64,000 nt of DNA from Acetothermia bacterium 64_32. Its GTDB lineage: Bacteria > Bipolaricaulota > Bipolaricaulia > Bipolaricaulales > Bipolaricaulaceae. The translations under genes were made by a program, and so were the position numbers. The stretch is from NCBI GenBank assembly GCA_001508155.1, contig LGFI01000001.1, positions 62,001-126,000 on the forward strand, given 5' to 3'. Shown here one piece after another: positions 1-7,690 of this stretch. The number at the start of each line of letters is the position of its first letter. The first letter of the stretch is position 1. The notes beneath the pieces were generated by a model that was not told the DNA's origin, made no database searches, and saw only the letters and a program-made list of their open reading frames with translations.

Positions 1-26
1 GCCCCTTTCCCCGGACGATCCCCGGC

Positions 27-599
27 TCAGGGAGCTGCGGGTCGGCTGATGAGGGCCAGGGCCTCGGCCCGGGCCGCGGGGTCAGTGCGGAACAGCCCGC
101 GAATGGCCGAGGTCACGAGGGTGGAGCCGGGCTTCTTAACGCCCCGAATGGTCATGCACAGGTGCTCAGCCTGGACCTGGACAAGGACCCCATGGGGTCG
201 GAGCTTCTCCATGAGCGCATCGGCCACCTGCGAGGTGAGCCGTTCCTGCAATTGCGGCCGGGCGGCGGCCACCTCAAGTACCCGCGCCAGCTTGCTCACC
301 CCCACCACCCTCCCCCCCTTTGGGAGGTAAACCAGGCTGGCCCGGCCGATGAAGGGAAGCAGGTGGTGCTCACACAGGGAGTGAAAGGGCACATCCCTTA
401 GCACCACCATCTCATCGTAGGGCTCAAGGAAGGTGACCTCGAGTTCGTCCTCGGGGTTTTTCTCAAGCCCAAAGCAGAGCTCCGCCAAGGCTTCAGCCAC
501 CCGGCGGGGGGTGTTGGCCCATATCTCCTGGGAGAGCTTCCCCTGGCCGAGCCCCTCCAGGATGAGCCGCACCCCGGCCTCGATCTTCCCAAGATCCAT
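27..599 (-). CDS. folE: GTP cyclohydrolase I (FolE type)
   Basis: A 190-residue protein that should convert GTP to 7,8-dihydroneopterin triphosphate, the first step of tetrahydrofolate or pterin synthesis, in the cytoplasm. The family signature is clear: HSLCEHHLLPF (zinc-binding Cys and catalytic His region, about residues 73-83) and EHLCMTIRGVKKPGS near residue 145, which carries the second zinc Cys. The length matches bacterial FolE. No strong ribosome binding site is visible. A promoter-like pair (TTGCCC, 17 bases, TAGGAT) ends only 9 bases before the ATG, so the transcript may start almost at the start codon. The gene stands alone, divergent from the tRNA-Pro gene. Confidence 0.95.
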   Translation of the reverse strand: MDLGKIEAGVRLILEGLGQGKLSQEIWANTPRRVAEALAELCFGLEKNPEDELEVTFLEPYDEMVVLRDVPFHSLCEHHLLPFIGRASLVYLPKGGRVVGVSKLARVLEVAAARPQLQERLTSQVADALMEKLRPHGVLVQVQAEHLCMTIRGVKKPGSTLVTSAIRGLFRTDPAARAEALALISRPAAP

Positions 600-608
600 C
601 CTGCCGAC

Positions 609-637
609 ATCCTAGCCGGGCGGGAGGGTGAGGGCAA
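609..637 (-). promoter_or_regulatory. Candidate folE promoter
   Basis: On the minus strand TTGCCC (632-637) and TAGGAT (609-614) are separated by exactly 17 bases. The -10 box ends 9 bases before the folE ATG, predicting a leader of about 3 bases. Each box matches 4 of 6 sigma-70 consensus bases. Confidence 0.45.
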
Positions 638-679
638 GGGTTGGCAAGGGGCCCGCCGGGGGGTAACATCAGGCTGGCT

Positions 680-756
680 CGGAGCGTAGCGCAGCCTGGC
701 AGCGCGCTGGCATGGGGGGCCAGAGGTCACCGGTTCAAATCCGGTCGCTCCGACCA
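680..756 (+). tRNA. tRNA-Pro (anticodon GGG)
   Basis: A 77-base cloverleaf: acceptor arms CGGAGCG (680-686) and CGCTCCG (746-752), anticodon stem CTGGC/GCCAG around the loop ATGGGGG with anticodon GGG, T-arm CCGGTTCAAATCCGG, and an encoded discriminator A plus CCA at 753-756. The D-arm contains AGCGCAGCCTGGCAGCGC, typical of bacterial tRNA-Pro. It converges on the metallophosphoesterase gene and ends 3 bases from that gene's stop codon. Confidence 0.95.
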
Positions 757-759
757 GCC

Positions 760-1875
760 TCAGGGGAGCCGGAAGGCGTCCAGGACCTCCGGGCAAGGGA
801 TAACTTTATCCCCGGCTACCTTGGCCACCCCCACCACCTTCACTTCTATCCCCTCCCGGCTGGCGAGCACGGCCACGTAAAAAAGGCGGTCGTCGTAGGC
901 GACCTGGGACCCCTCCACCCGGGCCGGTGAAAGCCGGGAGGGGTTGGCCCCGCCCCCGCCTATCACGAGATAGGTCACCCCATCGCGCTGGATCCGCTCG
1001 TAGTTGTGAGCGTGGCCACTCAGCACCACATCCACCCCCAACTCGACGAACACCGGGTGCCACAAAAGCTCGAGCCCGGGGCTTCCAGGCCCGTAGAGGG
1101 CGTCGGAGGAGAACACCGGGTGATGGAAGACGACGAACCGGTGGGGCTCTGGGCCGGAGAGGTTCTCCCGCAGCCAGGAGATCTGGGCATGGTAGTCCTG
1201 GGGCCTTGTGACGTTGGTGTCAAGCCCCACCACAGCCACATCCCCGAAGTGCAGGGCCCACCAGCGTTCGCCGAGTTTCCCCTCCCCTGGGGGGAGATCG
1301 AAGTGCTTGAAGTAGGTTATGCTCCCCCGCTCGTGGTTACCCAAGACCGGCAAAAGGGGTGCCCTGAGGAGGGCCGGGGTTAGGCTTCGGAAGAAGAAAC
1401 CCCAGTTCTCCTGAGTGGGGGATTCCACCAGGTCCCCGGCGTGGAGGAGGAAGTGGAAGGGCCAGGGATCGGAGGCAATGGCCCGGGCTACTAGCTCCAC
1501 CCGGTTGGGTCCCTCCCATTGCCTTTGGGTATCGGAGAGGGCCGCAAAACACACCGGTTGGCCGGGGTCGGGCGCGGTGAAGAACCACCCCACCGGGGAG
1601 GCCTCCCCGCTGGGGAAGGTGAACCGGTATTCATACCAGGTCCCCCCAGCAAGCCCCTCCAGGCGTACCTCCGCGATCCCAGTCCCCTCATACCAAAGCG
1701 TCCTTTCCCGATCGGTGGACAAGGGGCGGTAGCTGAGCTCAACCGGGGAGAGGGCGGCCCAGCTCACCGTCACCCCGTCCGGGGCAGGGGCCCCGGTCCA
1801 GGGGCCATAAAGGAGCGGCCCGGCCAGCCCCTCCAAGGCCAAAAACAGAATTACGGCCGACCAGGCCTTCCTCAA
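760..1875 (-). CDS. Secreted metallophosphoesterase, purple-acid-phosphatase-like
   Basis: A 371-residue protein with an N-terminal signal sequence (about residues 1-18) followed by a fibronectin/Ig-like segment (about 30-95). The rest is a calcineurin-type metallophosphoesterase: SDTQ, HAGDLVES, LGNHERGS, VFHHPVF and SGHAHNYER supply the metal-binding Asp, Asn and His residues in the usual order. The architecture matches bacterial purple acid phosphatase-like exported phosphatases. Its start lies 1 base after the nuclease gene ends, so it is the last gene of the 5757-760 operon. With that nuclease and the Ugp-like importer, a role in releasing phosphate or nucleosides outside the cytoplasm is a reasonable inference. 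The exact substrate is not known. Confidence 0.85.
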   Translation of the reverse strand: MRKAWSAVILFLALEGLAGPLLYGPWTGAPAPDGVTVSWAALSPVELSYRPLSTDRERTLWYEGTGIAEVRLEGLAGGTWYEYRFTFPSGEASPVGWFFTAPDPGQPVCFAALSDTQRQWEGPNRVELVARAIASDPWPFHFLLHAGDLVESPTQENWGFFFRSLTPALLRAPLLPVLGNHERGSITYFKHFDLPPGEGKLGERWWALHFGDVAVVGLDTNVTRPQDYHAQISWLRENLSGPEPHRFVVFHHPVFSSDALYGPGSPGLELLWHPVFVELGVDVVLSGHAHNYERIQRDGVTYLVIGGGGANPSRLSPARVEGSQVAYDDRLFYVAVLASREGIEVKVVGVAKVAGDKVIPCPEVLDAFRLP

Positions 1876-1876
1876 G

Positions 1877-2632
1877 TCAATCCTCCCAACCGAGCTGCTC
1901 GGGGAGCAACACCTCTATGAACGGCCCCTCTTGCAGGCGCTCCCAGCGGAGCTCCCCGGAAGCGTAAACGGTCCGGCCCACCAGCCATTCCCCCTCAAGC
2001 TTTGGCCAGACCTCGGGCCGGACCAGGAGATGAAACCCGTATCGGGAGCCAAGGGCGAATGCCCGCCAGCCGTCCTCGGCCTCTTGGACATGGCCTGCCG
2101 TGAAGGCCACCGTCACCGCCTCGGTTAGGTATAAAACTGGGTCCTCCTCCACGGTGGACAGGGGCAAGGGCTCCTTAAACTTCCCCCAAAGGCCGCGCTT
2201 CTCCACCTGGGCCAGGGTCACGGCCCGAAGGAACCGTTCGTAGTATTTTTCCTCGGCCGGCCAGAACACATAAAGCCGGGCCACCCCCCGGCGCAATAGC
2301 TCCTCGTTCACCAAGAGCCACTCCCCGTCCTCCCTCACCCAGAGGTAGGCGAGCAGCCGGCCGTAGGCGTCGCGGCGCTCGTGGCCGAGCTCAAGGTAAA
2401 CGTCCCTTCCCAGGACCAGGGCCCGGTTTATCCTGGTGGCCGCCTGGTAAAAGGGCTCACCTGCCTCCGGCGTGTCCACCCCCAGATAGCGGACGATCTC
2501 GTGGGAGCCCAGGAGCACCACGGTGTCCCCGTCCACCACCCGGGCGACCCGCACCGGCTGGGCCTGCTCAGGCTGGGCCAGGGCCCCCATGGCCAGAAAG
2601 ACCATCAAGGGGAGAACCACCCTACCTCTCAT
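1877..2632 (-). CDS. Secreted thermonuclease-family (SNase-like) protein with C-terminal OB-like domain
   Basis: A 251-residue protein with a signal peptide (residues 1-19, ending ALAQ) and a staphylococcal-nuclease fold. Key elements are RVVDGDTVVL, VRYLGVDTPEA and RRDAYGRLLAYLWV, which contain the Asp, Arg and Glu residues used for calcium binding and phosphodiester cleavage in the family. Residues about 160-251 form an extra segment with an alternating beta pattern (GRTVYASGEL) that resembles a second OB fold; this is a judgement by eye. The start overlaps the end of the permease gene by 11 bases, so the two are translationally coupled. A DNA- or RNA-degrading scavenging role is likely. 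Confidence 0.85.
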   Translation of the reverse strand: MRGRVVLPLMVFLAMGALAQPEQAQPVRVARVVDGDTVVLLGSHEIVRYLGVDTPEAGEPFYQAATRINRALVLGRDVYLELGHERRDAYGRLLAYLWVREDGEWLLVNEELLRRGVARLYVFWPAEEKYYERFLRAVTLAQVEKRGLWGKFKEPLPLSTVEEDPVLYLTEAVTVAFTAGHVQEAEDGWRAFALGSRYGFHLLVRPEVWPKLEGEWLVGRTVYASGELRWERLQEGPFIEVLLPEQLGWED

Positions 2633-3557
2633 AGTGAACCCGCCTTTGGGTCACCGTTATCTGAAACAGGGTCAAGAGGAATATGATGCCAAACAGTACC
2701 ACCGAGGCGGCCGCCGCCCGCCCGAAATGGAACCGATTGAACCCCTGATCGAAGATGTAGTAGACCATGGTCATGGCCGAGTAAAGCGGTCCCGGGGTGT
2801 TATTAAACAAGATTAGCACCTCTTCAAAGATCTTGAACGATCCGATGAGGGAGATGATGAACACGAAGAAGATCTGGGGGGTGAGGAGGGGGATGGTTAT
2901 CTTCCGCCAGGCCTGAAGGCCCGTCGCCCCGTCCACCTTGGCCGCCTCGTAGTACATCCTGTCGATCCCCTGCATCCCGGCAAGCAGGATGATGGCCTGG
3001 TAGCCCACAAACCGCCACACGTTCATGATGATAACCGCAGCCAGGGAAAAGCGGGGGTCGTTTAGCCAGTTGATTAGATCAACCCCAAAGAAGCCCAGGA
3101 AATAGTTTAAAAGCCCGTACTTCCAGTTGTAGATCCACTGCCAAACCATGGCGATGGCCACCACCGGGGTGATGTAGGGCATGAAGTAAGCCAGCCGGTA
3201 AAACGGCCGCAGCCTGAGCCCCTCGTTGAGTAGGGTGGCCAGCACCAGGGCCAGCCCGATGGTGATCGGCACCGAGATCGCCACGTAGATGCAGGTTTGC
3301 CTAACCGCCTTGATGAAGATCGGATCGCTGAAAAGCCGGGCGAAATTGCTCAGCCCCACGTACTCCATGTAAAGGGGGATGAGCCGCCCCCCCACCCGCT
3401 TAACCAAATATACCTTATGGAAACTAATGTTAAAGGCATTGAAAAACGGGTAGAACACGAACACGCCCAGCACGGCCAGGGCCGGCAGCAGGTACAGGTA
3501 GGCCTGGCCGGTTTCCAGCCAATACCTTCTGCTGCGCAGGCGGGGTGGGATCCTCAT
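2622..3557 (-). CDS. ABC importer permease, UgpA/MalF type
   Basis: A 311-residue inner-membrane protein with about six hydrophobic segments. The EAA loop reads EAAKVDGATGLQAWRKITIPLL (about residues 205-226), the contact site for the ATPase. It belongs to the carbohydrate/glycerol-phosphate CUT1 permease family. It forms one transport unit with the binding protein (3597-4811) and the second permease (4879-5757). No UgpC/MsmX-type ATPase gene is nearby, so a shared ATPase encoded elsewhere is likely. A strong hairpin lies directly upstream of its start, which probably separates its expression from that of the more abundant binding protein. Confidence 0.9.
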   Translation of the reverse strand: MRIPPRLRSRRYWLETGQAYLYLLPALAVLGVFVFYPFFNAFNISFHKVYLVKRVGGRLIPLYMEYVGLSNFARLFSDPIFIKAVRQTCIYVAISVPITIGLALVLATLLNEGLRLRPFYRLAYFMPYITPVVAIAMVWQWIYNWKYGLLNYFLGFFGVDLINWLNDPRFSLAAVIIMNVWRFVGYQAIILLAGMQGIDRMYYEAAKVDGATGLQAWRKITIPLLTPQIFFVFIISLIGSFKIFEEVLILFNNTPGPLYSAMTMVYYIFDQGFNRFHFGRAAAASVVLFGIIFLLTLFQITVTQRRVHYER

Positions 3558-3563
3558 GGGCTT

Positions 3564-3590
3564 GGGGGGAGGGGGGAGGCCCCTCCCCCC
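3564..3590. other. Strong intercistronic hairpin (plus-strand terminator shape)
   Basis: GGGGGGAGGGG (3564-3574) and CCCCTCCCCCC (3580-3590) form a perfect 11-bp stem with a 5-base loop. Read on the minus strand, in operon direction, there is no T-run after it, so it should protect the 3' end of the binding-protein mRNA rather than terminate. Read on the plus strand it is followed by C and seven T, so it could stop antisense transcription. Confidence 0.6.
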
Positions 3591-3596
3591 CTTTTT

Positions 3597-4811
3597 TTAC
3601 TCCGAAATCAGGACCTCGATCTCGGCCGCCAGGTTGTCCAGGGCCGTCTTGGGATCGGACTCCCCCAGCAGGACCTGTTCGTAGTAGGTGATCAGCACGC
3701 TCCGGATGTCCCAGTAGACCGGGTGATGCAGCTGGCCGAAGCCCCCCTCCAAGAACTGCTCGGTCATCACGGCCTGCTCGGGGTGTTCCCGGATGAAGGA
3801 CTGCCACTCTTGGGAGTCGAAACCGCTTACGGTGACCGGCAGGTACCCGGTGTTCTTGGCCCAGAAGACGGTGTTCTCGGGGCGAAGCAGATACTCGATG
3901 AGCTTGACGGCAGCGGCGATCTGCTCGGGGGTCTGGTTCATGGAGAACACCCCCAGGTTGGTCCCCTGGACCATGGAGGCACAGCTTCTGCGGCAGGGGA
4001 CCTTGGCCACCCGCATCTCAAAGCCCCCCTGCTGGGCGGCGGCCAGGTTGTACGGGTAACCGGCGGAGGTATCCACGAACATGGCGATCAGCCCCTGGCC
4101 GAAGGGATCAGAGAGGTACCCCCCCTGCACCAGGGCACACTCGGCCAAGCTCGCCATGAACTCCATCGTCTCCAGTCCCCGCTCGTCGTTGATGGTCACC
4201 TCGGTCCAGTCCTCGGACAGGATGGACCCCTCGTTCTGGGCAAGGAAGGTGAGGAAGATCTCCGGGTTCGGCGGCCTAAGGCCAGTGCCGTATCGCTCGG
4301 GGACCCCGTCCCCGTCCTCATCCACCGTCAGGGCACAGGCCAGCTCCAGGAACCCCTCCCAGGTGGTGGGCGGCTCAGGCACAAGATCAGCACGATAATA
4401 GAGCACGATGATGGATTTGTTGAACGGCACCGTAAGCAACTTGCCCTCGAACTTGTTCATCTCCAGGAATCTAGGGTGGATGTCGGCCAGAACCTCAGGG
4501 GAAAGGTAGTCCTCCAGCGGCACCAGGGCGTCCAGCCACTGGGTGGTCCAGTTCTCGTACTGTTGGGCGATGGTGGGGGGGTCCCCTGCGGCCACGGCCC
4601 CGATCAGCTTCTGGGAAAGGGAGCTATAGCCGCCCTGGTAGACGAGGTTCACCTCTATCCCAGGGTTCTCCTCCATGAACCCCTGCACGAGCTGTTCCAG
4701 GAACGGACCGTGTCGCTCGGACATGGCATGCCAGAAGTCGATGGTGACCTGGGGGAGCCCAAGCACCCAAAAGCCCATAACCAGCGCCACAAAAAGCCCA
4801 CATCTTCGCAT
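3597..4811 (-). CDS. ABC importer solute-binding protein, UgpB-like
   Basis: An exported family-1 solute-binding protein of 404 residues. The start at 4811 is chosen because GGAGGTGAAGGAA precedes that ATG and a clean signal peptide follows (CGLFVALVMGFWVLGLPQ); a longer reading from 4874 would bury the signal. The mature N-terminus, VTIDFWHAMSERHG, resembles glycerol-3-phosphate-binding UgpB, and the remainder (GDPPTIAQQYENW, VPFNKSIIVLYYRADL) is typical of the family. The substrate cannot be read from sequence: glycerol-3-phosphate, its diesters or a sugar are all possible. The accompanying secreted nuclease and phosphoesterase favour a phosphorylated or nucleotide-derived ligand. Confidence 0.85.
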   Translation of the reverse strand: MRRCGLFVALVMGFWVLGLPQVTIDFWHAMSERHGPFLEQLVQGFMEENPGIEVNLVYQGGYSSLSQKLIGAVAAGDPPTIAQQYENWTTQWLDALVPLEDYLSPEVLADIHPRFLEMNKFEGKLLTVPFNKSIIVLYYRADLVPEPPTTWEGFLELACALTVDEDGDGVPERYGTGLRPPNPEIFLTFLAQNEGSILSEDWTEVTINDERGLETMEFMASLAECALVQGGYLSDPFGQGLIAMFVDTSAGYPYNLAAAQQGGFEMRVAKVPCRRSCASMVQGTNLGVFSMNQTPEQIAAAVKLIEYLLRPENTVFWAKNTGYLPVTVSGFDSQEWQSFIREHPEQAVMTEQFLEGGFGQLHHPVYWDIRSVLITYYEQVLLGESDPKTALDNLAAEIEVLISE

Positions 4812-4878
4812 TTCCTTCACCTCCGAAAGGCGTTTTTTCCAAGCTTTGCCGCACAGATCGAGCCCTCCTATCACCCCC

Positions 4879-5757
4879 CTATTTGAGCCCGGTGCGCGCC
4901 ACCCCCTGGATGAACTGGCGTTGGGTGAAGAAGAACAAGATCAGGATGGGGACGATGGCCATGGTGGCCGCCGCCATGAGCAGGGGATAGTTGGTCCCCA
5001 CGTCCGACATGAAGAACCGCAACCCCACCGGAACGGTGCGCAGCTCCACCTTATCCGTCATGATGAGCACCCAGAGGAATGCGTTCCAGGAGCCCACGAA
5101 CTTGAACAGGGCCACCGTGCCTATCCCCGGCCGCGAAAGGGGGACCACTATCCGCCAGATGAACCGGAATCGGGAGCAGCCGTCTATCCGAGCGGCGTCC
5201 CATAGCTCATCAGGGATGGTCCGGAAGAACTGCCGCAACAGGAAGATCCCGAACACCGACACCACCCAGGGGATGATCAGGGCCCAGTAGGTGTTGTACC
5301 AGCCAAGCCTTTTTATGGTGACGTAGTTTGGCACAAGCAGCATCTGCCCCGGGATCATGAGCGTCCCCAAAAGCAGGATGAAAAGGAAGTTTTTTCCGAA
5401 GAATTCCATCTTGGCGAAGGCGTAGGCGGCCAGGATGGTGGTTATCACCTCCCCCACCGTGGTGGTGATGGCGATGAAAAACGAGTTGAAGAAGTATCTT
5501 CCAAACGGAGCGGCATTCCAGGCGAGCACGTAGTTCTCCCAGTGGAGGGCCTTGGGGATCCAGACCGGGGGCATCCGCAGCGCCTCGGCCAGGGTCTTGA
5601 GGGAGGTAGAAATCATCCAGAAGAAGGGAAGGAGCATCAGGGCTGCCCCGGCAGTGAGGGAAAGGTAAAGGAAGGAATGCCATAGAATGCGACGCACCCG
5701 GCTTGCCCCACCAAATCCAAGGTAACTTGGGGACCACCGCACCCATTCCGTCGCCAT
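4879..5757 (-). CDS. ABC importer permease, UgpE/MalG type
   Basis: A 292-residue integral membrane protein and the first gene of the operon. It has six hydrophobic segments and the EAA motif DAARIDGCSRFRFIWRIVVP (about residues 190-209). The C-terminus FFFTQRQFIQGVARTGLK is the classical end of MalG/UgpE-type permeases. It pairs with the permease at 2622-3557. The operon promoter should lie in the 167 bases between this gene and the divergent dppB-like gene. That stretch is A+T-rich near 5860-5880, but I could not settle on one promoter. Confidence 0.9.
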   Translation of the reverse strand: MATEWVRWSPSYLGFGGASRVRRILWHSFLYLSLTAGAALMLLPFFWMISTSLKTLAEALRMPPVWIPKALHWENYVLAWNAAPFGRYFFNSFFIAITTTVGEVITTILAAYAFAKMEFFGKNFLFILLLGTLMIPGQMLLVPNYVTIKRLGWYNTYWALIIPWVVSVFGIFLLRQFFRTIPDELWDAARIDGCSRFRFIWRIVVPLSRPGIGTVALFKFVGSWNAFLWVLIMTDKVELRTVPVGLRFFMSDVGTNYPLLMAAATMAIVPILILFFFTQRQFIQGVARTGLK

Positions 5758-5911
5758 GGACGAGACACTTTACCTCCCCCCATCCCGGCCCGCAACCCAA
5801 ACCCGGCCTGTTTCTCCCTGGCCGGCCTCGGACGCCTCAACAGATCGAGGCCTCCCATTTGTAAAAGAAAAAAGGTGTAAGCAACCACAGCGCCGGGCCG
5901 TGTTTTAGGGC

Positions 5912-5917
5912 TATACT
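5912..5917 (+). promoter_or_regulatory. Candidate -10 box of the dppB-like gene
   Basis: TATACT ends 7 bases before the ATG at 5925, with no ribosome binding site between them. This fits a leaderless mRNA. No good -35 box is visible 16-18 bases upstream. Confidence 0.35.
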
Positions 5918-5924
5918 GGGTGGG

Positions 5925-6866
5925 ATGTGGCGGTATCTGGTGTTAAGGGGAGTGGGCCTTCTGGCCACGCTCCTCTTGGCCTGTTTTTCCGTGTTTGCGT
6001 TGCTCAACCTGGTGCCGGGGGACCCGGCCCTGCTGGTGGTGGGGCCGGAGGCGAGCCCGGAGGCCTACCAGGTGGTGAGGGAGAAGCTTCAGTTGGACAG
6101 GCCATGGCTGGCCAGGTTCGGGGGCTGGCTTTCGGGGGTGGCGCGGGGGGACCTGGGGACCTCCCTGTCCCGGGGGCTGCCGGTGGCGGGGCTGATCGGG
6201 GGGGCGCTTGTGGTGACCCTGCCCCTGGCGGGCCTGGCTGCCCTCCTTGCGGTCCTCCTCTCCCTGCCCCTGGGGGTGGTGGCCGCCACCCGCCCCGGGG
6301 GGCTTTTGGACCTGGCCACCGTGGGCGTCGCCCAGCTGGGGATGGCCATCCCGGAGTTCTGGCTGGGGATGATCCTTGTGGGCTTCCTGGCGGTGGGGCT
6401 ATCGGTCCTCCCCGCCGGGGGCTTCCCGGGCTGGGGGGACCCGAGGGCGGCCCTGGCGCACCTCCTCCTCCCCGCCCTGGCACTGGCCCTGCCCCGGGGG
6501 GCGTACCTGGCCCGGATGACCAGGGCGGCCATGCTGGAGGCCTTGTCCGCCCCCTACGTCCGCACCGCCCGCGGGAAGGGGCTCCCGGAAAGGGCGGTGA
6601 TCGCTCGCCACGCCCTGAAGAACGCCCTCATCCCGGTGGTGACCGCAGCCGGGCTAAGCCTGGGACAGCTTTTGGCCGGCGCCCTGGTGGTGGAAAACCT
6701 CTTCTACCTCCCCGGGCTGGGCAGGCTGGCCCTGACGGCGGTGAGGGCCAGGGACCTACCGCTCCTTTCGGGGGTGGGGTTGGTGACGGCCGGGCTGATC
6801 CTCCTGGTGAACCTTGTGGTGGACGTCTCCTATGTATTGCTGGACCCCAGGGTCCGCTTGCGATGA
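5925..6866 (+). CDS. Peptide/nickel-type ABC permease, DppB family
   Basis: A 313-residue membrane protein of the DppB/OppB/NikB family. It starts with the typical MWRYLVLRGVGLLATLLLA first membrane segment, then NLVPGDPA and the periplasmic helix region. The EAA loop YVRTARGKGLPERAVIARHALKNALIPV (residues about 207-234) is diagnostic. It overlaps the next permease by ATGA, so the two are translated together. The binding protein gene (7668-9149) faces them. The DppD/DppF ATPases are absent from the window and must be encoded elsewhere. No ribosome binding site is seen. Confidence 0.92.
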   Translation: MWRYLVLRGVGLLATLLLACFSVFALLNLVPGDPALLVVGPEASPEAYQVVREKLQLDRPWLARFGGWLSGVARGDLGTSLSRGLPVAGLIGGALVVTLPLAGLAALLAVLLSLPLGVVAATRPGGLLDLATVGVAQLGMAIPEFWLGMILVGFLAVGLSVLPAGGFPGWGDPRAALAHLLLPALALALPRGAYLARMTRAAMLEALSAPYVRTARGKGLPERAVIARHALKNALIPVVTAAGLSLGQLLAGALVVENLFYLPGLGRLALTAVRARDLPLLSGVGLVTAGLILLVNLVVDVSYVLLDPRVRLR

Positions 6867-7690
6867 GGGGGCATCTGGAACTTTGGCTGGGGCTTTCCTT
6901 CCTCCTTGTCACCGGCGGGCTGGTGGCGGTGGGGTGTGTGTGGCTTCCGACGGACCCCTTGGCCATGGGGGATGAACGCCTTTTGCCCCCGTCCCTTGGC
7001 CACCCCATGGGCACGGACTGGTTCGGCAGGGATGTACTTGCGCGGGTCCTGGTGGGGGGCAGGGTGAGCCTGGCCGCGGCCCTGGCCGCGGTGGCCCTGG
7101 GGGCGGGGGTGGGCACCGGCCTGGGGGGGTTGGCCGGCTACCAGGGAGGGCTTTTGGAGGAGCTCCTCATGAGGGGGGCAGATCTCCTGCTCGCCTTCCC
7201 CCCACTGCTTCTGGCCCTCCTTTTGGCCACGGTGCTCGGCCCAGGCCCCTGGGGCATCGTGATCGCCATCGCCGTCTTCAACGTCCCCTACTTCTCCCGC
7301 CTCACCAGGGGGTGCCTGGTTTCCCTCAGGGAAAGGGAGTTCGTCCTGGCGGCCCAAGCCCTGGGGGCAGGGGGCCTCCACATCCTGGGCCGCCACATCC
7401 TCCCCCACCTCGTCTCCCCCCTCCTGGTCCAGCTAACCGTGAGCCTGGGGGGGGCGCTGCTGGCGGAGGCGGCCTTCAGCTACCTGGGCCTGGGGACCCC
7501 ACCCCCCACCCCCTCCTGGGGCCGGATGCTGAAAGAAGCCCAAAGCTACTTCCACCTCTCCCCCTGGCCGGCGGTCTTCCCCGGGCTGTTCATCGCCCTC
7601 ACCGTGCTGGGGCTGAACCTGGTGGGGGATGGATTGCGAGACCTCTTGGACCCCCAGCTGCGTGGCCTCAGCGGGCGGTTGCCCCGCTGA
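6863..7690 (+). CDS. Peptide/nickel-type ABC permease, DppC family
   Basis: A 275-residue DppC/OppC/NikC-type permease. The start at 6863 overlaps the dppB stop (ATGA). The reading frame stays open far upstream of it, but that part is only an out-of-frame reading of dppB. Features are GTDWFGRDVLARVLVGGRVSL, the family's N-terminal signature (about residues 46-66), an EAA-type loop FVLAAQALGAGGLHILGRHILPH, and AEAAFSYLGLGTPPPTPSWGRML near the C-terminus. It ends 23 bases inside the convergent binding-protein gene. Ligand unknown: peptides, nickel or sugars are all found for this family. Confidence 0.92.
   Translation: MRGHLELWLGLSFLLVTGGLVAVGCVWLPTDPLAMGDERLLPPSLGHPMGTDWFGRDVLARVLVGGRVSLAAALAAVALGAGVGTGLGGLAGYQGGLLEELLMRGADLLLAFPPLLLALLLATVLGPGPWGIVIAIAVFNVPYFSRLTRGCLVSLREREFVLAAQALGAGGLHILGRHILPHLVSPLLVQLTVSLGGALLAEAAFSYLGLGTPPPTPSWGRMLKEAQSYFHLSPWPAVFPGLFIALTVLGLNLVGDGLRDLLDPQLRGLSGRLPR

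Noticed and set aside
5927-6862. Upstream part of the open frame leading into the DppC-like gene
   Set aside because: It is an out-of-frame reading of the DppB-like gene; the true start is the ATGA overlap at 6863.
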